The notes under the pieces: generated by a model | What the model saw: only the letters and a program-made list of their open reading frames with translations | Database searches by the model: none | Told to the model about the DNA's origin: nothing | Translations under genes and position numbers: made by a program | Assembly: GCA_041495845.1 (NCBI GenBank) | Contig: JBGQDM010000070.1 | Span: 1 to 17,379, forward strand | DNA: 17,379 bases | Source: JBGQDM01 sp041495845 | Lineage (GTDB): Bacteria > Acidobacteriota > Terriglobia > Terriglobales > Acidobacteriaceae | Direction of reading: 5' to 3' | Shown: positions 6,633 to 12,198 of the stretch, piece after piece | How the letters are laid out: each line of letters starts with the position of its first letter | Numbering within the stretch: the stretch's first letter is position 1

Positions 6633-7091
6633 CTTCCGATACTGCGTCGGCTGCGGTCCGTTTTCCAGCATGGCGCGGTCCCAGATCATGCCTTCGCGCG
6701 TATAGCTGGCGAGTTCGAAGTCTTGGGTAAGTTCGAGCGCGTCCACTGGGCAGGCGTCTTCGCAGAGGCCGCAGAACATGCAGCGGCTCAGGTCGTAGGT
6801 GAAGTAGGTGAGTTCCTTGCGGCGGGTCTTCTCGTTGCGCTCGCTGCCCACTACGATCAGGTTTTCCGGGCACGCCACCGCGCACAGGTCGCAGGCGATG
6901 CACATGGTTTCATTGGTCTCGGCGTTGACGTTGAGCCGCGGCGCGCCGCGATAGCGTTCGGCAATCTGCGGCCGTTCCAGGGGATACTGCTCCGTCACCA
7001 GCTCTTTGGGGTGCTGATTGCGGAACGTCACCCGCATCCCCGCCAGCAGATCCACCAGAAAGATTTTCCGTGCCAACGCCGCCATTCCCAT
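6630..7091 (-). CDS. nuoI: NADH-quinone oxidoreductase subunit I
   Basis: The protein has 153 residues and carries two 4Fe-4S clusters (N6a/N6b) of the peripheral arm of respiratory complex I. The two Cys4 motifs are CIACDLCAVACP (Cys64, 67, 70, 74) and CMFCGLCEDACP (Cys104, 107, 110, 114). The segments VTFRNQHPKELVTEQYP and SRCMFCGLCEDACPVDALEL are typical of NuoI and set it apart from plain ferredoxins. The start ATG 7091 follows an extended -10 (TGG-TAGACT, 7109-7101) so closely that the mRNA may have almost no leader. No other nuo gene is in the window, whereas nuoI normally sits inside the nuo operon. The neighbours (aguA convergent, tadA divergent) are unrelated in function. Full length with all cysteines, so it is probably a working orphan or second copy. 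Confidence 0.9.
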   Translation of the reverse strand: MGMAALARKIFLVDLLAGMRVTFRNQHPKELVTEQYPLERPQIAERYRGAPRLNVNAETNETMCIACDLCAVACPENLIVVGSERNEKTRRKELTYFTYDLSRCMFCGLCEDACPVDALELTQDFELASYTREGMIWDRAMLENGPQPTQYRK

Positions 7092-7100
7092 ATTGCCGCC

Positions 7101-7109
7101 AGTCTACCA
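7101..7109 (-). promoter_or_regulatory. Extended -10 of nuoI
   Basis: On the minus strand TGG-TAGACT (hexamer 7106-7101) lies 9 nt before the ATG at 7091, so transcription would begin about 3-4 nt from the start codon. The -35 region is not convincing. Confidence 0.35.
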
Positions 7110-7135
7110 CCACCCGCCACTGCCTGGCGTGACTC

Positions 7136-7164
7136 GTGTCACCAGCATCCCGCTCACGTACAAT
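7136..7164 (+). promoter_or_regulatory. Promoter of tadA
   Basis: The -35 is GTGTCA (7136-7141, 4/6), the spacer 17 bp, and the -10 is TACAAT (7159-7164, 5/6). The transcription start would fall near 7171, only about 4 nt before ATG 7175, and no ribosome site is visible there. Confidence 0.45.
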
Positions 7165-7174
7165 CAGACCGTTC

Positions 7175-7636
7175 ATGCCTGACGAACTCTTCATGGAAGA
7201 GGCCCTGCGTGCGGCCCAACGTGCCCTTGAAGCCGGCGAAGTCCCGGTGGGAGCCGTGGTAGTGCGGGCGGGTAGAGTGATCGCCCGCGGCTGGAATCGC
7301 AACCTCACCACCCATGACCCCAGCGCCCATGCCGAAATCATCGCCCTGCGTGAAGCGGGCACGGTCGTCGGCAACTATCGCCTCACCGATTGTGAACTCT
7401 TTGTCACTCTCGAGCCCTGCGCCATGTGCGCGGGCGCCATGGTTCACGCCCGCCTGCAGCGCCTGGTTTACGGTGCGGATGATCCCAAAGCCGGCGCAGT
7501 GCATTCCGTCATGCAGGTGCTAAATCATCCCGCCCTCAACCACCAGGTGGAAGTTACTCCGGGTGTTCTGGCGGCCCGCTGCGGCGAGCTGCTGCAGGCA
7601 TTTTTCCGCGAACGCCGCGCCGAGGCCCCGCTGTAA
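7175..7636 (+). CDS. tadA: tRNA-specific adenosine deaminase
   Basis: The protein has 153 residues of the cytidine/deoxycytidylate deaminase fold. TadA converts A34 of tRNA-Arg(ACG) to inosine and is normally essential. The zinc site is complete: HAE (His52, Glu54) in DPSAHAEIIALREA and PCAMCAGAM (Cys82, Cys85). NYRLTDCELFVTLEPC and KAGAVHSVMQVLN follow the TadA pattern rather than guanine or cytosine deaminase. ATG 7175 is chosen over the in-frame GTG at 7136 because MPDELFMEEALRAA is the usual TadA start and a promoter occupies the 7136-7164 stretch. It diverges from nuoI across 83 bp. The nearby tRNA is tRNA-Ser, not its substrate. Confidence 0.95.
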   Translation: MPDELFMEEALRAAQRALEAGEVPVGAVVVRAGRVIARGWNRNLTTHDPSAHAEIIALREAGTVVGNYRLTDCELFVTLEPCAMCAGAMVHARLQRLVYGADDPKAGAVHSVMQVLNHPALNHQVEVTPGVLAARCGELLQAFFRERRAEAPL

Positions 7637-7710
7637 CCGTGTTGCGCGGGCAGCCCGCCCTCGAGCGAAGCGAAGGGCCCTCGCCCGCGGCCTTCCCGGC
7701 TCACGTCGGC

Positions 7711-7795
7711 CCAGACGCCCTCGTCTGGAAAGGCGACCGGAGCTCGCCACAAAGCTATCCGAGCTGCGCTCGGTTGGGCAGGTGAGGGCACCTGC
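7711..7795. repeat. Cluster of three short perfect hairpins
   Basis: Three perfect stem-loops lie in 85 bp of non-coding DNA: CCAGACG-CCCT-CGTCTGG (7711-7728), CCGAGC-TGC-GCTCGG (7759-7773) and GCAGGTG-AGGG-CACCTGC (7778-7795). The first and third have 7-bp stems and complementary 4-base loops, so they are the same design on opposite strands with different stem sequences. The 7637-7710 stretch before them is GC-rich with similar broken units (CCCTCG, GGGCCCTCG). Confidence 0.75.
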
Positions 7796-7840
7796 CGCTA
7801 CGCAAGCGACGAGGGCGCGGTGAATCAGGCTGGCAATCGG

Positions 7841-7869
7841 TTCTTCCGGTAAACCGTCTTTGCTAAAAT
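7841..7869 (+). promoter_or_regulatory. Promoter of the tRNA-Ser gene
   Basis: The -10 is TAAAAT at 7864-7869 with an extended TGC in front. The -35 candidate TTCTTC (7841-7846) is weak, with a 17-bp spacer. The start near 7876 would leave about 11 nt of 5' leader before the mature tRNA at 7887. Confidence 0.5.
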
Positions 7870-7886
7870 GAAACCCAGTCCGGCGC

Positions 7887-7976
7887 GGAGAGGTGCGTGA
7901 GCGGTTGAAACGATCCGCCTCGAAAGCGGACATACCTTAACGGGTATCGGGGGTTCGAATCCCTCCCTCTCCGCCA
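7887..7976 (+). tRNA. tRNA-Ser (anticodon CGA)
   Basis: The cloverleaf can be traced by hand. The acceptor stem GGAGAGG (7887-7893) pairs fully with CCTCTCC (7966-7972), followed by discriminator G and an encoded CCA. The anticodon arm is TCCGC-CTCGAAA-GCGGA with anticodon CGA, reading UCG codons. A long class II variable arm (ATACC-TTAAC-GGGTAT region) fits serine, and the T arm carries TTCGAAT. At 90 nt including CCA it has the length expected of a serine tRNA. Confidence 0.96.
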
Positions 7977-8259
7977 CAAGAGTCTGCAATTTTGTTCTCC
8001 GGCGTCAGATCCGGCCCGAAGCATGCGTTGTTCGGGCATGGTTCCGCATTTTGATCTCGAAAGCGGATCGGCGGAAAATCGCCGCCACAGAAACACTCGT
8101 GAACTGTTCTTTTGTCCAGAACTGATTTCGGTCGCTCTCTTCCCAACATGCCTCCACGCGGCCTCATGCGCGCCGGCCTGCTAACAATTCTTTGGTCGAC
8201 TCGTCCACCTGTTCGAGTCTTAGGGCAAATCGCACAAAGGGCAAAGAGGTTACGACGCC
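7977..8259. other. Non-coding gap with small inverted repeats
   Basis: No credible gene is seen in these 283 bp. It holds a hairpin CGGCG-GAAAAT-CGCCG (8069-8084), an inverted repeat GACTCG-10 nt-CGAGTC (8198-8219), and a 12-base copy (8056-8067) of the tRNA anticodon arm. The ribosome site AGAGGT (8245-8250) of the next gene lies at its end. Confidence 0.5.
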
Positions 8260-9447
8260 ATGATTACTCGACGACAGGCCGCTCGCCGGTTGGGTTCGGC
8301 CTCAGCCGGAGTCTGGTTTGCAGCAGCGCAGAGCGGTCTCAATTTATCGATTGCGCCAAAAGGCCCCGCGGCGGCCTCCAACTCCCTCCGGCGGTTCTTC
8401 ACGGCCATTGCGATCGGGCTTTTGGCTGCAGCTATGCCAATGTCGGGGCAGGCGGAACGCCGGGTCACTAAGTTGGCCGAGGGCGTATACGCAATTGAGC
8501 ACCAAGATCCTCTTGGCGGCTTCTCGAGCGGTAACACCACAGTCATCATCGGCGAAAGGCAGGTTTTCGTCGTGGATGCCTGCTTCCGGCCGTCGGCCGC
8601 TCGGGAAGACATTGCTCAAATCCGCCAGTGGACGGACAAACCTGTGGGTTATCTCCTCAATACCCATTTCCACAACGACCACAACAACGGGAACAGAGCT
8701 TACGTGGATGCATTCCCTGCCCTGGCCATCATCGCTCAGGAGGAGACCAAGAAAGACATGGATCTCATCCAGCCGGGGAACATCGAGCGGTTTCCCCAAC
8801 AGCTGGCCGCGAGAATTGCTGCCTACAAACTGGGAAAGGGTCAGGATGGGCGGCTCCTTTCCGAAGACGAGAAAAAACAAGTCCAGAACCTTCTACCCGG
8901 CTTGGAACAGCTGGCAGCGGAATTCAAGACTTTGGTGTACCAGCCACCCACCCTCACCTTTGTCGATCAGCTTGATATCGATATTGGAAACCGGGAAGTG
9001 CAAGTGAAGCACCTGGGGCGGGGCAATACTCCGGGAGATACCATCGTGTACCTGCCCCAGGAAAGAATCCTGGTCGCGGGCGACCTCCTGGTTCATCCCA
9101 TCCCGTACACCTTTGACGGCTACCCCGCCGAATGGGTTCCGACGCTGCAGAAGATGGCGCAACTGGACGCGGCAATCATCGTCCCTGGACACGGGCCCGT
9201 ACTGCATGACAAGGCCTACCTCTGTCTGGTTACTGAACTGCTGAAAAGCGCGGTGGAGCAGGTGCGCGCCCGGATTCGCCACATTGGCCATCCCGGATTC
9301 CATACGCTGGAAGAAGTAAGAGGCTCGGTTGATTTGACGCCCTTCCGGCTAAAATTCGCCGGCGACGATAAAGATCTTCAGGAGCAGTTTGACGATATGA
9401 CTGGCTATCTGGTGAAAATCGCGTTCAACGAAGCCGCGCTGCGCTAA
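8260..9447 (+). CDS. Exported metallo-beta-lactamase-fold hydrolase
   Basis: The protein has 395 residues with an MBL-fold domain from about residue 68. Metal ligands are seen in THFHNDHNNG (His136, His138, Asp140, His141), VAGDLLVH (Asp275) and VPGHGP (His311). In the LGRGNTPGDTIVYLP segment, where many relatives have His (GHTPGD), this protein has Asn255, so one site may lack a ligand or the metal content may differ. The N terminus is double: a twin-arginine-like stretch (TRRQAARRLGSASAG, 3-17) and then a normal Sec-like signal (LRRFFTAIAIGLLAAA, 43-58) ending near GQAE. The ATG at 8260 has AGAGGT 9 nt upstream. It is followed after 53 bp by another exported protein in the same direction. 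The substrate is unknown; lactonase, beta-lactamase and thioesterase activities all occur in the fold. Confidence 0.87.
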   Translation: MITRRQAARRLGSASAGVWFAAAQSGLNLSIAPKGPAAASNSLRRFFTAIAIGLLAAAMPMSGQAERRVTKLAEGVYAIEHQDPLGGFSSGNTTVIIGERQVFVVDACFRPSAAREDIAQIRQWTDKPVGYLLNTHFHNDHNNGNRAYVDAFPALAIIAQEETKKDMDLIQPGNIERFPQQLAARIAAYKLGKGQDGRLLSEDEKKQVQNLLPGLEQLAAEFKTLVYQPPTLTFVDQLDIDIGNREVQVKHLGRGNTPGDTIVYLPQERILVAGDLLVHPIPYTFDGYPAEWVPTLQKMAQLDAAIIVPGHGPVLHDKAYLCLVTELLKSAVEQVRARIRHIGHPGFHTLEEVRGSVDLTPFRLKFAGDDKDLQEQFDDMTGYLVKIAFNEAALR

Positions 9448-9500
9448 GCGATCAAGCTTTGTGTCGCGATACTCGCGGGCCAAATAGAGAAGGGTGATTC

Positions 9501-10700
9501 ATGGGCAAAACCGTTTCGCAACTTTCCTCGCTGATCATTTTCTTCTTGGCCGCGGTGCTTGTTGCTTCCAGCCAGGAAACGAAATCGTCTGGCCCGGCAC
9601 TCCAGCCTGATTCCACGCCGCGGACGCTCTCCGTTCCCGCGGACTCCCCGCGCTGGGACCTGCGAGGACAAGCCAAGGCGGCTGAATATCAAGGCCGCAA
9701 GTGCCTCTTCCTCGATGGTGGAGCGGCGGTTTTGAACGACTTTGAAATGCGCGACGGCGTTGTTGATGTGGACGTCGCAACCCCCGCAAAGCGCGGGTTT
9801 TTCGGTTTTCAGTTTCGAATTGACAAGGACGGCGTCAACGCCGAAGAGGTTTATCTCCGCCAACACAAGTCCGGGCTTCCCGACGCCATGCAATATACGC
9901 CGGTGCTCAACACCGGCCGCAACTGGCAAATCTATAATGGGCCAGGCTTCACCGGTACGGTCGATGTCCCGAAAGATGTCTGGTTCCACCTGCGCCTGGA
10001 GGTGGTGGGCGCGCAGGCAAAGCTCTATGTCAAGGACATGGATAAGCCCGCGCTCGTGATGAACGATCTGAAGAGCGGCATTCAGAAAGGCCAGGTGGCC
10101 CTCTATGTCCTGACCGGCGCAACCTATTTCTCGAACTTCGAAATACGGACGACGCCCGATGCACCCTGGGAGCGGCACCTGCCGCCGATGCCGCCGGACA
10201 CTCTGACCAAGTGGAGCCTGTCGCTTTCGTACGATGCGCTCGCACGTAATCTGGAACGCCCGCTCCCGCCCTCCGAGAGCGCTGCCATCCGTTGGCAGGA
10301 TGTGGAGGCGGAACCGCCCGGCTTTGTGGTCCTCTACCGTTATCGCGAGGCCCCGCATCCGATGGTCTCGTTTCAGGGCGACTTTTCGAAGCGTCTGGAA
10401 CCCCAGCCGGGGACGAAGGTCCTGTATGCACGGACCAGCATCCATTCCGACCGCGACCAGGTGAAAAAGCTCTACCTCGGCTACAGCGACGACGTCAGCG
10501 TGTTCCTGAATGGCAAGATTCTCTACCGGGGCCGAAGCGCCCAGGGTTTCCGCGACCCCGGGTTCCTTGGCATCATGAACCCGGAAAACGACACCGTCTA
10601 CCTTCCATTGAAGAAAGGCAGCAATGAACTGATGCTGGCGGTTAGCGAACTCGGCGGCGGATGGGGATTCATTTGCCGCTTAGCAGACCTGGAAAACTGA
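9501..10700 (+). CDS. Exported LamG/DUF1080-like jelly-roll protein
   Basis: The protein has 399 residues. A signal peptide covers about residues 1-24 (LIIFFLAAVLVASSQ). Residues about 50-215 read as a concanavalin/LamG-type beta sandwich of the 3-keto-disaccharide hydrolase (DUF1080) kind: GGAAVLNDFEMRDGVVDVDV, then VWFHLRLEVVGAQAKLYVKD and YFSNFEIRTTP. Residues about 300-399 form a second, galactose-binding-like beta domain (LGYSDDVSVFLNGKILYRGR). No catalytic motif is recognised. The start ATG 9501 has a purine-rich AGAAGGG stretch upstream. It is probably co-transcribed with the MBL protein 53 bp upstream, which would place both in the periplasm or outside. Function is unknown; binding of a glycan or polymer is an inference from the folds. 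Confidence 0.75.
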   Translation: MGKTVSQLSSLIIFFLAAVLVASSQETKSSGPALQPDSTPRTLSVPADSPRWDLRGQAKAAEYQGRKCLFLDGGAAVLNDFEMRDGVVDVDVATPAKRGFFGFQFRIDKDGVNAEEVYLRQHKSGLPDAMQYTPVLNTGRNWQIYNGPGFTGTVDVPKDVWFHLRLEVVGAQAKLYVKDMDKPALVMNDLKSGIQKGQVALYVLTGATYFSNFEIRTTPDAPWERHLPPMPPDTLTKWSLSLSYDALARNLERPLPPSESAAIRWQDVEAEPPGFVVLYRYREAPHPMVSFQGDFSKRLEPQPGTKVLYARTSIHSDRDQVKKLYLGYSDDVSVFLNGKILYRGRSAQGFRDPGFLGIMNPENDTVYLPLKKGSNELMLAVSELGGGWGFICRLADLEN

Positions 10701-10704
10701 GCCT

Positions 10705-10739
10705 ACGCAGGTCACCACCCAGCATAGGATGGCCTGCGT
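10705..10739. repeat. Inverted repeat after the LamG gene
   Basis: ACGCAGG (10705-10711) and CCTGCGT (10733-10739) form a 7-bp stem with a 21-nt loop, starting 5 nt after the stop codon. No T-run follows, so this is not a clear terminator. Confidence 0.35.
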
Positions 10740-10830
10740 TCATCACTCTAGTGGACGCCATGGAGGGCCGGAATTCCGCCGCGCTCGGCTGTTCGCTGCG
10801 GCTAGGTAAAGCGAAAACTGCCCGTTTTTT

Positions 10831-10881
10831 GTGCGATGAACCTACGCGGTAGGTGGGATGAGAGTTCAGTTCTCATCGCAC
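10831..10881. terminator. Nested inverted repeat between convergent genes, possible bidirectional terminator
   Basis: The outer arms GTGCGATGA (10831-10839) and TCATCGCAC (10873-10881) are perfect 9-bp complements. Inside lie ACCTAC-GCG-GTAGGT (10840-10854) and GATGAGA-7 nt-TCTCATC (10857-10877), the latter competing with the outer stem. The right arm is the last three codons, Val-Arg-stop, of the TPR gene. A T6 run at 10825-10830 lies on the plus-strand side before the structure rather than after it, so termination is plausible but not canonical. Confidence 0.45.
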
Positions 10882-12195
10882 ATGGGTCTTCTCCCATTCT
10901 TTGATTTTCCGCTGCCACACTTGCGCCTCCAGGTCTCGGTGTACCACACCCAGGGCCATCGCATACCCGCGCATAGTTTCGATCGTTTCCACGGCGTCGT
11001 TGCCAAGCACCTTGGTGCGGATCGCAAGGGCGCGCTCCAGCGCCGGCAGCGCGTCCTTGGTCCGGTTGGCTGCGAAGTAAAAAGTCCCCAGATTCTGTAA
11101 GTCAGAGGCCACATCCGGATGTTCCGCGCCCAGCGCTTTTTCATCCAACGCCAGCGCCTGCCGGAAGGTGGCCTCCGCCTCCGGAAAACGATGGGCATAT
11201 TGCAGGCAGATGGCCAGATTGTTCAGGTCGGGCGATAGGTCGGCACTCTCCAGCCCCAGAATTTTTTCCCAGATACTGACGGCGCGCTGGTATAAGGGCG
11301 CCGCCTCGGCGAAGCGGCGGGTGGACAACTTGACCAGCGCCAGATTGTCGAGTGCCGCGGCCACGTCATGGTGTTCCGCACCGAGTACTTTCTCGCGAAT
11401 TTCCAGCACCCGCTGCAACAATGGTTCCGCGAGATCGTACTGTCGGCGGTTGGAATAAAAAAGCGCCAAACTTTCGAGCGCGTTGGCGTAGTCCGGATGC
11501 TCGCCGCCCAGCGTTTTGCCATACAGACTGACGGACTGCCGGAACAGCGGCTCCGCTTCTGCTTCTCTTCCCATGCGGCGCAGGAGGTTGCCCAGCGCTT
11601 CCAGCGTCTCCGCCGTTTCTTTGCTCTCTGCGCCAACTTTTTGTTGCCGCGTCTCCAGCGCGGCCCGTAGCAGCGGCTCCGCCTTTTCCGGCGCGCCCGA
11701 TCTGGTGTAGAGCTCCCCCAGATCGTTTTGCAGTTGCGCCAGCGCGGAATCATCCGGCGGCACCTTTTTCTGGCGGATACTCAGCGCCCGCAGCAGCATG
11801 GGCTCGGCGCGTGGGAAGTCGCCGAGCGTCTTGGCAAGCTCGGCCCCGTGATCGAGCGCCTCCGCCACTTCCACCGAATCCGGACCAAATTGCTTCTCGA
11901 AGATTTGTAACGCCTGGTCGTAGTTCGACTGTGCCTCTCCGTACTTCCCTTCTGTGCGTTGCACGTCGGCGAGTTCCAGCAGGCTGCGAGCCAGGTTTGG
12001 ATTTACCTCCCCCAGCCGTCGTTCTTGCTCGACTGCTTTCGTCAGGAGCGCATCTGCGTCCGCAAAGTGCAGCTCTTTCGCAGCCTTGACGCCCGCTTCG
12101 TGGTCCTCATGCCACGTAGCCTGGGCCGAGGCGCCCACACAAAGAGCCGCACTCCACAGCAGCACATTCCGCAGCACGCTCCATCCGGCGCTCAT
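10873..12195 (-). CDS. Exported kinesin-light-chain-type TPR protein
   Basis: The protein has 440 residues with a signal peptide (about 1-25, cut near GASA-QA). It then consists almost wholly of nine full 42-residue tetratricopeptide units plus a partial tenth. The units have the kinesin-light-chain/TPR_10-12 look: LAxFYxxxxxYxxAEPLLxRxLxIRExxLGxEHPDVAxxL, for example units beginning ESLALFYSNRRQYDLAEPLL and NNLAICLQYAHRFPEAEATF. Such arrays bind proteins; no enzyme domain is present. Its ATG lies 3 nt after the stop of the HExxH peptidase gene, so the two form an operon. The end of the gene is part of a strong inverted repeat. Partner unknown. Confidence 0.85.
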   Translation of the reverse strand: MSAGWSVLRNVLLWSAALCVGASAQATWHEDHEAGVKAAKELHFADADALLTKAVEQERRLGEVNPNLARSLLELADVQRTEGKYGEAQSNYDQALQIFEKQFGPDSVEVAEALDHGAELAKTLGDFPRAEPMLLRALSIRQKKVPPDDSALAQLQNDLGELYTRSGAPEKAEPLLRAALETRQQKVGAESKETAETLEALGNLLRRMGREAEAEPLFRQSVSLYGKTLGGEHPDYANALESLALFYSNRRQYDLAEPLLQRVLEIREKVLGAEHHDVAAALDNLALVKLSTRRFAEAAPLYQRAVSIWEKILGLESADLSPDLNNLAICLQYAHRFPEAEATFRQALALDEKALGAEHPDVASDLQNLGTFYFAANRTKDALPALERALAIRTKVLGNDAVETIETMRGYAMALGVVHRDLEAQVWQRKIKEWEKTHVR

Positions 12196-12198
12196 GCC

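Noticed and set aside
7637..7886. Possible CRISPR array in the hairpin cluster
   Set aside because: There are no equal-length direct repeats with regular unique spacers, and no cas gene nearby.
7520..7933. Minus-strand frames across the tadA end and the hairpin cluster
   Set aside because: They cross repeat-rich non-coding DNA and the tRNA gene; composition is that of random GC-rich sequence.
8198..8228. A tRNA T-arm-like sequence (GTTCGAGTC) before the MBL gene
   Set aside because: No acceptor, D or anticodon arm can be drawn around it, and the five-base T stem does not pair.
8112..8471. A 119-codon frame before and overlapping the MBL gene
   Set aside because: No ribosome site, no motif, and it runs into the MBL coding region in another frame.
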